DNA of 34,758 bases from NCBI GenBank assembly GCA_020532515.1, contig JAJBAY010000014.1:1-34758 (forward strand), in the 5' to 3' direction. The position numbers and the translations under genes were made by a program. The stretch is from Candidatus Cloacimonadota bacterium (GTDB lineage Bacteria; Cloacimonadota; Cloacimonadia; Cloacimonadales; Cloacimonadaceae). Shown in pieces: positions 1 through 7,513 of the stretch (positions are counted from its first letter, which is position 1; each line of letters opens with the position of its first letter). The notes under the pieces were generated by a model, which saw only the letters and a program-made list of their open reading frames with translations, did no database searches and was not told the origin of the DNA.

Positions 1-14
1 GAAGTGAGGAAGAT

Positions 15-1100
15 ATGGCAAAGATATTAATGAAAGGAAATGAAGCTGTAGCGGAAGCTGCTATTCGCAGTGGTTGCAGATTGTATTTCGCCTATCCCAT
101 CACTCCTCAGAGTGAATTGATCGAGTACATGGCACGCATGATGCCAAAAGTAAATGGAGTCTTTCTCCAGGCCGAAAGCGAAATATCTGCCATCAATATG
201 GTTTATGGCGCGGCTGGTTGTGGCAAGAGGGTGATGACATCTTCTTCCTCACCTGGCATTTCGCTCAAGATGGAAGGAATTTCCTATCTCGCTGGCGCAC
301 AATTGCCTTGCGTGATTATCAACGTGCAGCGCGGCGGCCCCGGTCTGGGTGATATCCAGCCGGCTCAAGGTGACTATTTTCAGGCCACAAAAGGTGGCGG
401 ACATGGTGACTATCGCCTCATCGTGATGGCTCCGAGCTCCGTGCAGGAATTTGCCGATATGGCTTCCGAAGCCTTTGATCTGGCAGATAAATACCGCAAT
501 CCAGTGATGATTCTGGCAGACGGAATGTTGGGACAAATGATGGAACCAGTAGAGTTTAAGACCCCAAAGACCGATGCAGAGATTGCCGACATGTGGCTTC
601 AACACAAGTCCTGGTGCATCCAGCCCAATGAAGATGGGGACAAAAAGCATCACCATGAGATCAATTCTCTGGAGATCGACCCCTTAATGCTGGAAATACA
701 CGTCAATAAGCTCTACGAAAAATATGCTGAGATTGAGAAAAACGAAATCAAATTTGAAGAATTCAATATCTCTGATGAGAACGAGATTCTTTGCGTGGCC
801 TGGGGAACCGCTTCCCGCGTGGTGAAATCCGCCATCAACGAAGTCAAAGCCCAAGGGCACAGCGTGGGCCTCATTCGCCCGATCAACGTCTGGCCCTTCC
901 CCTATGAAGATGTGAAAAAAGCCATTGGCCCCAATGTGAAGAAAGTCTATGTCTTTGAACTGAATACCGGTCAGATGCTGGACGATGTGAAAATCGCCGT
1001 GGCAGGAAAAGTGCCGGTGGATTTTTGGGGCAAAGTGGGTGGAGTGGTCTTTACCCCGGCAGAGATTAAAGTAAAGCTTGAACAGGCTTTGAAGGAGTAA
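15..1100 (+). CDS. vorB: 2-oxoacid:ferredoxin oxidoreductase, alpha subunit (VorB type)
   Basis: Alpha subunit of an enzyme that oxidatively decarboxylates a 2-oxoacid to acyl-CoA and reduces ferredoxin in the cytoplasm. The 361-residue protein has the pyrimidine-binding-domain signature YPITPQSE at residues 27-34, the conserved AESEISAINM stretch near residue 53, and the GDIQPAQGDY region near 112, all typical of the VorB/KorA family at its usual length. A purine-rich Shine-Dalgarno (gaggaag) precedes the ATG. The first bases contain an in-frame-looking TGA at 5-7, probably the stop of an upstream gene, plausibly the small ferredoxin-like delta subunit that normally precedes this one. vorA follows after 4 bp. 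Annotation as branched-chain (isovalerate) rather than 2-oxoglutarate specific rests on overall resemblance; the substrate cannot be fixed from sequence. Confidence 0.93.
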   Translation: MAKILMKGNEAVAEAAIRSGCRLYFAYPITPQSELIEYMARMMPKVNGVFLQAESEISAINMVYGAAGCGKRVMTSSSSPGISLKMEGISYLAGAQLPCVIINVQRGGPGLGDIQPAQGDYFQATKGGGHGDYRLIVMAPSSVQEFADMASEAFDLADKYRNPVMILADGMLGQMMEPVEFKTPKTDAEIADMWLQHKSWCIQPNEDGDKKHHHEINSLEIDPLMLEIHVNKLYEKYAEIEKNEIKFEEFNISDENEILCVAWGTASRVVKSAINEVKAQGHSVGLIRPINVWPFPYEDVKKAIGPNVKKVYVFELNTGQMLDDVKIAVAGKVPVDFWGKVGGVVFTPAEIKVKLEQALKE

Positions 1101-1104
1101 CGTA

Positions 1105-1854
1105 GTGCAAGTAATAGCAACCAGACCCGAAGCTCTAACTGATGTACCTTTTACCTATTGTCCTGGCTGTCTGCATGGCGTGGCGCATCGCCTCGTAGCG
1201 GAAGCCATCGACGAACATGGTCTGATCAATCAAATGATGGGTGTGGCCCCTGTGGGCTGCTCCGTTTTTGCCTATAAATTCTTTAATATGGATATGGCAG
1301 AAGCTGCTCATGGACGCGCTCCGGCAGTGGCTACCGGCATGAAACGGGCTCGTCCCGAGATGCATGTCTTCACCTATCAAGGAGATGGAGATCTTGCCGC
1401 CATCGGCACCGCTGAGATCGTGCACGCTGCAAACCGTGGCGAACACATGTCCGTATTCTTCGTAAACAATGCCATTTACGGTATGACCGGTGGACAGATG
1501 GCGCCCACCACCCTTCCTGAAATGAAGACTACCACCAGCCCCTACGGCAGGAATACCGACGATGTGGGCTTCCCCATCCGCGTATGTGAGCTCCTCAACA
1601 CCCTGGTGGCGCCTTATTATATCGAAAGGGTTTCACTACTGACCCCAGCCGATATTCTCAAGGCCAAAAAAGCTGTCTCCAAAGCCATCAAGTATAACAA
1701 AGAAGGCCGTGGATTCACCTTTGTAGAGCTGATTTCCACCTGTCCCACAAACTGGGGTCTGGATCCCATCAAATCCCGCGATTGGGCCAAAGAAAACATG
1801 CTGCCCTTCTTCAAACCGGGCTGCCTGAGAGACAAAGGCGAAGGAGTGGAATAA
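1105..1854 (+). CDS. vorA: 2-oxoacid:ferredoxin oxidoreductase, TPP-binding beta subunit
   Basis: Thiamine-diphosphate-binding subunit of the same oxidoreductase. The 249-residue product has the CPGC motif near the N-terminus (residues 13-16), GCSVF near residue 50, and the TPP signature GDGD near residue 89, followed by NNAIYGMTGGQM, which is highly characteristic of VorA/KorB proteins. Translation starts at GTG 1105, with GGAG at 1094-1097 inside the end of vorB providing the ribosome-binding site. The stop overlaps the ATG of the gamma gene by one base, so the three genes are almost certainly co-translated. The protein has no ferredoxin domain of its own, so electrons must leave through a separate iron-sulfur subunit not visible here. 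Confidence 0.93.
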   Translation: MQVIATRPEALTDVPFTYCPGCLHGVAHRLVAEAIDEHGLINQMMGVAPVGCSVFAYKFFNMDMAEAAHGRAPAVATGMKRARPEMHVFTYQGDGDLAAIGTAEIVHAANRGEHMSVFFVNNAIYGMTGGQMAPTTLPEMKTTTSPYGRNTDDVGFPIRVCELLNTLVAPYYIERVSLLTPADILKAKKAVSKAIKYNKEGRGFTFVELISTCPTNWGLDPIKSRDWAKENMLPFFKPGCLRDKGEGVE

Positions 1855-2393
1855 TGACTACGGAATTAATCTGCGCAGGCTTTGGTGGACAAGGCGTACT
1901 CACAATCGGTAGATTCATCGCCAAAGTTGGCATGAAAGAAGGTAAGAACGTTTCCTGGCTGCCTTCCTATGGGCCGGAAATGCGCGGCGGAACTGCAAAC
2001 GTTTCCACCGTGGTTTCAGATGAAGAGATTGCCTCCCCAATCGTGAGTTTCCCAGATATACTGGTAGCTCTGAATCAACCCTCCATCGACAAGTTTGCCC
2101 CGTCCATCCGTCCCGGAGGCCTCCTGATTCTGAACACCAATATGTGCCCCCATGGCTGCAAACGTGATGACATCGTGAAGATTGCCGCTCCTCTGAGCGA
2201 CATCGCCAATGAGATTGGTAACCCCATGGTGTTGAATATGTTGGCCATCGGTGTGATCATCGGTAAAACAGGTCTGATCAAATACGAAAGTATGGAAGAC
2301 GACCTCACCAGCTATATGAAAGCGAAGAATCCTGAACTTTTGGAGCTGAATCTCAAAGCGATCAAACGCGGCATGGAGATCGGCAAAGGCTGA
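1854..2393 (+). CDS. vorC: 2-oxoacid:ferredoxin oxidoreductase, gamma subunit
   Basis: Gamma subunit (179 residues) of the 2-oxoacid oxidoreductase. The N-terminal GFGGQGVLTIG motif (residues 9-19) and the PSYGPEMRGGTA motif near residue 40 define this family, the domain that contributes to CoA binding. I chose ATG 1854, which overlaps the vorA stop and is preceded by aaggag at 1840-1845. A longer in-frame reading back to 1782 only duplicates vorA sequence and adds a non-conserved leader. A GC-rich hairpin follows directly downstream and may end this operon. Confidence 0.93.
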   Translation: MTTELICAGFGGQGVLTIGRFIAKVGMKEGKNVSWLPSYGPEMRGGTANVSTVVSDEEIASPIVSFPDILVALNQPSIDKFAPSIRPGGLLILNTNMCPHGCKRDDIVKIAAPLSDIANEIGNPMVLNMLAIGVIIGKTGLIKYESMEDDLTSYMKAKNPELLELNLKAIKRGMEIGKG

Positions 2394-2414
2394 TACACAA
2401 CTATAAATAATCTC

Positions 2415-2439
2415 GGGGGGTGGTTTCCACCCCCATTTT
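2415..2439 (+). terminator. Possible rho-independent terminator after the vor genes
   Basis: Stem GGGGGTGG (2416-2423) pairs with CCACCCCC (2427-2434) around a TTT loop and is followed by A and four T. The stem is strong but the T-run is short, so it could be partial or act as an attenuator. It lies between vorC and the pyrE-like gene. Confidence 0.55.
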
Positions 2440-2459
2440 CTGAGCATAAGGAGTAAAGA

Positions 2460-3245
2460 ATGCAGGACAATCTGGTAACGATCGCGAGTTACACGGATGT
2501 TTTTGAAGCAGAAATGGCCAAAGGATTCCTGGAAGATTCCGGGTTTGAGGTATTTCTGCAAAATGAGCGTATCCTCAGCTTGTATCCCTCCATGGCTGGA
2601 GATATGTATATGATAGAATTGCAAGTGTTTGCCGATGCTGAAAAAGAGGCTGGCGAGCTCTTGGAAAACCTGGATGACAGCTATCTTTGCAGCAATATCT
2701 TAAGACAAGAAAATGCCCTTCTGGAAGGACACTTTCAGCTCACCAGCGGCAATCACAGCAATCAATACATCGAAAAGATCCGCCTGCTGCAAAACCCCGC
2801 AGCTACTCATGTGCTCTGCAACAGACTGGCCAAGCGGCTGCAAGAATACGACTTTGACACTGTGATCGGTCCGGCTTTTGGAGCCATCGTACTGGCATTT
2901 GACGTAGCCCGCATACTCGAAAAAGGCTTTATCTTTTCCCAAAGAATAGACGGCCAAATGTGCTTCCGGGATGGTTTTGACCTATCCAAGGTCAAAAAAG
3001 CCGTGATCATCGAAGATGTGGTCTCCACCGGAGGCAGCGTCCAGGAAGTGATCAAATGCGCCAGTGCCAGAGGCATAGAGATCGTGGCGATCGGCCTGAT
3101 CGCAGATCGCAGCGGCGGCAAGCTGGATTTTGGTGTGCCGGTGGAAAGCCTGCTCTCTATCGATATCCCACTCTGGACGCCGGAAGAATGCGAGCTGTGC
3201 AAATTAGGAGTAGAGCTCACCAAACCGGGAAGTAGCGACAAATAA
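2460..3245 (+). CDS. pyrE: Orotate phosphoribosyltransferase with N-terminal DUF2007-like domain
   Basis: Likely makes orotidine 5'-phosphate from orotate and PRPP in pyrimidine synthesis. Residues ~75-255 match the PyrE subtype with GPAFGAIVLA, a QRIDGQM.FRDGF loop, and the PRPP-binding motif VIIEDVVSTGG around residues 180-190. Residues 1-72 form a separate small domain that resembles DUF2007 (putative signal-transducing/PII-like): a repeated pattern of EAEMAKGFLEDSGFEVFL then a hydrophobic strand and an EAGELLENL helix. The total of 261 residues exceeds the usual ~190-215 of PyrE. Start ATG 2460 has AAGGAGT at 2448-2454. The methyltransferase gene begins 2 bp after the stop, so the two are co-transcribed. 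The domain call at the N-terminus is by pattern only. Confidence 0.85.
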   Translation: MQDNLVTIASYTDVFEAEMAKGFLEDSGFEVFLQNERILSLYPSMAGDMYMIELQVFADAEKEAGELLENLDDSYLCSNILRQENALLEGHFQLTSGNHSNQYIEKIRLLQNPAATHVLCNRLAKRLQEYDFDTVIGPAFGAIVLAFDVARILEKGFIFSQRIDGQMCFRDGFDLSKVKKAVIIEDVVSTGGSVQEVIKCASARGIEIVAIGLIADRSGGKLDFGVPVESLLSIDIPLWTPEECELCKLGVELTKPGSSDK

Positions 3246-3247
3246 AC

Positions 3248-4630
3248 ATGAAGCTGAAGCTGCTCTTAGAGGATGCGGTAAATGCGAAAGTACTGAGATT
3301 CTATCCTCTGCAGGACTTCAGTAGCTGGCAACTGGTCTTTGAATACAAAGCGGAAGCTGAAACGGCAGCCGAGCTTTTGGTCTGCCCAGATTTTGCTCTG
3401 GCCAAGTCGCTATGGGGAGATGCCGTCAGCCTCCATATCTGCCGGTATTTTGGCATTGTGTATCTGCCGGATTCTGTGCCCAGCAAGCTGGGTGAATTTC
3501 TCCAAACCCACGCTTTATACCTATTATCTTCAGATGCTAAGGGCGCAGGGCTTTTGGCGGACTACGACTTTCACAGTATAGAGTATCTGAGTGAGTTTTA
3601 TGATGTTTCTTCCCCGCAAAAGCTGCTGGTTTGCACTCAGAAAGAGCTGGTTAATACAGTTTTGAGCTCAGCTCCCCAAGACTTTATGCACTTGATCTTT
3701 GGGTTAGAGGGCTTTCATCTATGTCTGGGAGCGGAGCTTTGGCGCTATCGCCCCGATGCCTTTCGCACCGCCTTTCATTTAGCCGAAAAGCTTTGTGAGC
3801 AGATCACTGACCTTAAGAAGATTCCCTTTATGACAGCGCAGATCTGTCTCAAGGATGGCTCCGGTGCCTATAGCTTTTTTGCAGATCGTTATGATAGCTA
3901 TATGGCTCATGTGGACTATGATCTGTGGTACAGCCTGCTGACCGGTTGGCGCAAAACCTACTCCAATCGTCCTATGAAAAAGGTGCTGGAACTAGCCTGC
4001 GGCACCGCCAATGTAGCCTGCCGTTTTGTACAATCCGGCGCTCAGGTGGATGCCTGTGACATCTCCTATCAAATGCTGGAAAACGCCTATAGGAAAGAGC
4101 TCAAACCCAATCTTTATCAAGCCTCCCTTACCGATCCCATTCCTGGCAGAGACTACGATCTTATCCTCTGCCTTTTTGACAGCATCAACTATCTCAGCTC
4201 AAAAGCAGAGATCAGCACTTGCCTTGAGGAAGTATCCAAAGCTTTAGCAGAAGGTGGGCTGTTCATCTTTGACATCTCCACTCTGCTCAACAGCATGGAG
4301 AACTTCTTTGATAGCAGCCACTGGGTCAAGGATCATGATTCCGGCCTTCTGCACGAGTCTTTTTACGAAATGGGGCAGAGACGGCAGACTTCCCGTCTGC
4401 ATCTTTTCAAACGCTGGGGAGCGAGCTACAGCCTGCAGGAAGAAGAGCATCGGCAGCGGGTCTATATGGTGCAGGAATTGATCGAGCTGATCCAGGATTC
4501 CCCGCTGCAGATCAAGGCCGTGCACAGCACGAATCACAAAACAAACTACTATCCCAAGAAAATCTCCGGCATCGACCATCGCCATTACCGGCTCTTCTTT
4601 ATCCTGAGCAAAGATGAATTATCAGACTGA
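3248..4630 (+). CDS. Class I SAM-dependent methyltransferase with ~200-residue unidentified N-terminal region
   Basis: The C-terminal half (from about residue 208) is a Rossmann-fold methyltransferase: a lead-in AYSFFADRYDSYMAH, SAM-binding motif I VLELACGTAN at residues 246-255, an acidic motif II (DACDIS) near 270, and a motif IV-like LILCLFDSINY. This arrangement resembles the YqeM-like group of small-molecule or macromolecule methyltransferases. The first ~200 residues are mixed hydrophobic and acidic, with several Cys, Trp and His residues, and match no family I recognise; they may give substrate specificity. The gene starts 2 bp after the pyrE stop and its last 17 bp overlap rnhB, so all three form one operon. 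Substrate unknown. Confidence 0.8.
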   Translation: MKLKLLLEDAVNAKVLRFYPLQDFSSWQLVFEYKAEAETAAELLVCPDFALAKSLWGDAVSLHICRYFGIVYLPDSVPSKLGEFLQTHALYLLSSDAKGAGLLADYDFHSIEYLSEFYDVSSPQKLLVCTQKELVNTVLSSAPQDFMHLIFGLEGFHLCLGAELWRYRPDAFRTAFHLAEKLCEQITDLKKIPFMTAQICLKDGSGAYSFFADRYDSYMAHVDYDLWYSLLTGWRKTYSNRPMKKVLELACGTANVACRFVQSGAQVDACDISYQMLENAYRKELKPNLYQASLTDPIPGRDYDLILCLFDSINYLSSKAEISTCLEEVSKALAEGGLFIFDISTLLNSMENFFDSSHWVKDHDSGLLHESFYEMGQRRQTSRLHLFKRWGASYSLQEEEHRQRVYMVQELIELIQDSPLQIKAVHSTNHKTNYYPKKISGIDHRHYRLFFILSKDELSD

Positions 4631-5201
4631 TCTCCGCATCATGCAGGAGTACAGACTGCAAAGCGTGATGGGCATAGATGAAGCTGGACGGGGCGCTTTG
4701 GCAGGGCCGTTGGTGATAGCAGCGGTGATTCTAGACTATAATGACCCCATCCTTGGCCTTGATGATTCCAAGCTGCTTTCCGCTAAAAAGCGGGACTTAC
4801 TCTATGATAGCATTATCCAGCGGGCAATAGCTTACAAACTGGTTGAGATCGATGCTCCCACTATAGACAGGATAAACATCCGGCAGGCTAGTCTATTAGG
4901 CTTCAGCACGGTTTATCAGGCTTTGCATGATAGGGCTGATCACGCTTTGGTGGATGGCAAGGACTTGCCCTGTGATATATCCGGCTGGTCAGTAATCAAA
5001 GGAGATCAGATCCATGCCTGCATCGCAGCCGCTTCCATCCTGGCCAAAGTGCATAGGGACAGGCTGCTGATAGCTCTGGATGGCAGCTATCCCGAATATG
5101 GTTTTGCCGCTCATAAGGGCTACGGCACCCAGAGGCATTACGAGGCTTTGAGCCGTGTTGGTGCCTGCAAAGAGCACCGCCAGACTTTCAGACTAAGCTA
5201 A
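4614..5201 (+). CDS. rnhB: Ribonuclease HII
   Basis: Removes RNA primers and misincorporated ribonucleotides from RNA-DNA hybrids. The 195-residue protein shows the diagnostic GIDEAGRGALAGPLV segment with catalytic D22 and E23, a third acidic residue in LVDGKDLP (D114), and the helix SILAKVHRD with D149. It ends with YGFAAHKGYGT and CKEHRQTF, both typical of RNase HII. The ATG at 4614 lies inside the methyltransferase gene (17-bp overlap); a second ATG at 4641 would shorten the protein by nine residues without losing a motif, so the exact start is uncertain. It converges with the DUF2851 gene, with only 4 bp between stops. Confidence 0.95.
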   Translation: MNYQTDLRIMQEYRLQSVMGIDEAGRGALAGPLVIAAVILDYNDPILGLDDSKLLSAKKRDLLYDSIIQRAIAYKLVEIDAPTIDRINIRQASLLGFSTVYQALHDRADHALVDGKDLPCDISGWSVIKGDQIHACIAAASILAKVHRDRLLIALDGSYPEYGFAAHKGYGTQRHYEALSRVGACKEHRQTFRLS

Positions 5202-5205
5202 GTTC

Positions 5206-6480
5206 TCAGCCTTTTGCCCGTTTCAGACATTCGGAACAGTAATGCCAATTGCAATAGCGGTGATAGATATCCATCAAGCCTTGTTGGTAGATAGCTTTGC
5301 TATTTACCAGCTTGATCTGTGAGGGATTCAGATAGCGCTGCATAAATCGGGTGATATAGTTCTCCTGCAACGGGCGGAAGTCCATGTAGGCCTGATATAT
5401 AGCATCTGCGTTAGACGACATCTTCTGGTGCCACAGAGCCATTACCGGCAAGAAGATATTCAGATAGATGTTGTTCTGCACGCTCTTTCCCAAGGTCTGC
5501 ATCTTCAGATCTGCATGAGGCGTGCGGGGAATCCACATACTGCTGAAGGCTTTCTGCAGGTCAGGTTCGGACTCTGTAGCAGCGATAAACGTCTTTAGTA
5601 AATCTCCCTCAAGATGCTCCCAGATCAGGTCACTGATATAGATCAGCCTTCTCAGGGGATGGTTTTGGGGCCTGATACGAAAGAGCTGCCAATCGATATT
5701 GATCTTTTGTCCTTGCCAGGGCTGCTCCTCATATTCACGCCAAAGGCTTGCAATCATACTCTCATCAAGCATGCCACTGTCCCTTTTGAGTAGTCTGGAG
5801 GCACAGAGATAGATGGCACAAAGCTGGAGCTTGCTCATCCCTGCTGCCTTGTATTCTCCCAGGGTTTTCAAAGGCAGGCTTTGGGCGAGGTAGAGGGTGT
5901 TGAGCTTATTCTTGTCATAGCCCAGGGCTTCAAAGATGCCTTCATAGAAGATCTGATCGAAGCTGCTGAGGCTGAGCGCGGTATTAAAACGCTTGAGTTT
6001 TCCAGCAAATCTGCGCATTCCGGCAGTATGCAAGATGGCCTGCAGATGGTCGCTGTCTATAGCAGAAAGCAGATCGCAATATACAGCGGGTATTGCGCTC
6101 TCATCGTGCTGTTCCAAGAGCTTTTGGATATCTTCACTGAGCTGTTCTTCCAGGCTCAGGATTTCCACAGGGGAGCCATCTTCCAGGATGGTGTAGGGAT
6201 AGCTGGAATTGTGCTGCAGCACCACATGCAGAATTACCTGATTGTAATAGGCATCTTCCTGATGGTTATGCGCTTGCCAGTCTGAGGTCTTGAGATGAAT
6301 CTCGATATCGCCACGCTTGATTTCGCCTGCAATATCGATGATAGCATTCTTAAAATCCGGCCCGCGGGCGGTATTGAATTGTCCTTGATAGATGATCTTG
6401 ATGGGGAGTTTGCTTGCCGTGCTCAGGTCCGAGCGCAGATGTCCTTCATCCCAGATATGATAGAGAAAGCGTTCTTCCAT
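5206..6480 (-). CDS. DUF2851 family protein
   Basis: A 424-residue protein resembling the DUF2851 family, best known from Bacteroidetes and relatives; its function is not established. The N-terminus has the family pattern FLYHIWDEG, then FNTARGPDFKNAIIDI, then GDIEIHLKTSDW near residues 56-68 and YYNQVILHVV. The acidic and basic residues in these strands resemble a nuclease-like core, but that is inference. The C-terminus carries a cysteine cluster (C-x4-C-x2-C in CNWHYCSEC), as I remember for the family. Its ATG directly abuts the TAA of mtgA, so translation is probably coupled. No signal peptide is seen, so it is likely cytoplasmic. Confidence 0.8.
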   Translation of the reverse strand: MEERFLYHIWDEGHLRSDLSTASKLPIKIIYQGQFNTARGPDFKNAIIDIAGEIKRGDIEIHLKTSDWQAHNHQEDAYYNQVILHVVLQHNSSYPYTILEDGSPVEILSLEEQLSEDIQKLLEQHDESAIPAVYCDLLSAIDSDHLQAILHTAGMRRFAGKLKRFNTALSLSSFDQIFYEGIFEALGYDKNKLNTLYLAQSLPLKTLGEYKAAGMSKLQLCAIYLCASRLLKRDSGMLDESMIASLWREYEEQPWQGQKINIDWQLFRIRPQNHPLRRLIYISDLIWEHLEGDLLKTFIAATESEPDLQKAFSSMWIPRTPHADLKMQTLGKSVQNNIYLNIFLPVMALWHQKMSSNADAIYQAYMDFRPLQENYITRFMQRYLNPSQIKLVNSKAIYQQGLMDIYHRYCNWHYCSECLKRAKG

Positions 6481-7167
6481 TTAGAAATAACGTTGCAAAA
6501 AGCGCATCCGTTCTCTGGCTGAGGCCGATTTGGCACAGGTATGTGGCGTATATTTGATGGGATTTGTAAGGATGCTCAGCATCTGCATGCTCTGGTTTCG
6601 GTTCAGATTAGCAGCGCTGGTTCCGTAATAAGCCCGGGCCGCGGTTTCAATGCCATAAACGCCCTTGCCCCATTCCACGTAGTTGAAATAGAGCTCCAGC
6701 ATGCGTTTCTTGGTCATGGTGATTTCCATGATTACGGTTACTTGCACTTCGAGATACTTGCGCAGATAATTACGTTTTGTGGTGAGAAACAGGCTGCGGG
6801 CCAGCTGATTGCTCAGTGTAGAGCCGCCAAAGCGGATTTTCCCTGCCTTTTTATTCCTGGCATGCGCCTCTCGCACCATCTTCCATTCAAAGCCATAGTG
6901 CGAGTAGTAATTACCGTCTTCCAAAGCGATCAGCATATCTTGGGTTCGCTTGGGGATCTTCTCCAGTTTGATGTATTCGCGTTTGTAAATAGGGTGCCCT
7001 CTTACGATATAACGCTGGATCATGAGGGGAGTAACAGGGGGATTGACAACGCTGTAAATGATGCACAGCCCCGCCACAATCCCCCAAAACCAAAGATGTA
7101 TAAAAAAGATGCCCCGCAGGATCCTGATCAGGATATTACGGTGCTTTTTCTTTTTCCTTTTTGCCAC
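6481..7167 (-). CDS. mtgA: Monofunctional peptidoglycan transglycosylase
   Basis: Polymerises lipid II into glycan strands at the outer face of the inner membrane. The 228-residue protein has a basic N-terminus, one membrane anchor at about residues 17-40, then a GT51 domain: ALEDGNYYSHYGFEW with catalytic E83, GGSTLSNQLARSLFL, the KYLEVQVTVIME motif, and ELYFNYVEWGKGVYGIETAA. It has no transpeptidase domain. Translation begins at GTG 7167 behind a strong GGAGG; a nearby ATG four bases upstream is out of frame. rpsT lies 27 bp upstream on the same strand, and DUF2851 follows directly. Confidence 0.93.
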   Translation of the reverse strand: MAKRKKKKHRNILIRILRGIFFIHLWFWGIVAGLCIIYSVVNPPVTPLMIQRYIVRGHPIYKREYIKLEKIPKRTQDMLIALEDGNYYSHYGFEWKMVREAHARNKKAGKIRFGGSTLSNQLARSLFLTTKRNYLRKYLEVQVTVIMEITMTKKRMLELYFNYVEWGKGVYGIETAARAYYGTSAANLNRNQSMQMLSILTNPIKYTPHTCAKSASARERMRFLQRYF

Positions 7168-7194
7168 CCATCCCTCCGAGTGTTGCTAGGAGCT

Positions 7195-7446
7195 TTATTT
7201 CTCCAGTTTGTTTACGAAGGCGGCCAAACGGGCTTTTCTGCGGGTAGCGGTGCGCTTGTGGATCACACCTTTTTTGGCGGCTTTATCCAATTGGGAATAG
7301 AGCTCACTCAGTTTAGCATCTGCATTTTCAGGACGCTGTTCAAGATCTTTGGTGAGGGTTCTAATAGTGCGCTTGACGTAATTATTACGGGCGGCTCTTT
7401 TCTTATCTGTAATCATGTGTTTGCGTGGTGATTTGTGTTGTGGCAT
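7195..7446 (-). CDS. rpsT: 30S ribosomal protein S20
   Basis: Small-subunit protein that binds 16S rRNA. The 83-residue sequence is very basic, begins MPQHKSPRKHMITDKKRAARN, and ends with KGVIHKRTATRRKARLAAF, which is the S20 pattern at normal length. An AGAGGA ribosome-binding site precedes the ATG, and a good promoter lies about 30-60 bp upstream. mtgA and the DUF2851 gene follow on the same strand and probably share its transcript. Confidence 0.96.
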   Translation of the reverse strand: MPQHKSPRKHMITDKKRAARNNYVKRTIRTLTKDLEQRPENADAKLSELYSQLDKAAKKGVIHKRTATRRKARLAAFVNKLEK

Positions 7447-7477
7447 GTTTTCCTCTTTATTGCTTAGTATTTAAGCC

Positions 7478-7505
7478 ACAATATGTAAGGGGCTGATCTT
7501 GTCAA
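7478..7505 (-). promoter_or_regulatory. Sigma-70-type promoter for rpsT
   Basis: On the minus strand, a perfect TTGACA (complement of 7500-7505) and TATTGT (complement of 7478-7483) are separated by 16 bp. The -35 box begins within ten bases of the stop of the upstream glycosyltransferase gene, so rpsT appears to have its own transcription start despite the tight packing. Confidence 0.6.
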
Positions 7506-7513
7506 ACATTAAT

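Noticed and set aside
6541-7431. A 296-codon open frame opposite mtgA and rpsT
   Set aside because: It spans two genuine minus-strand genes and their spacer, and its translation has no domain.
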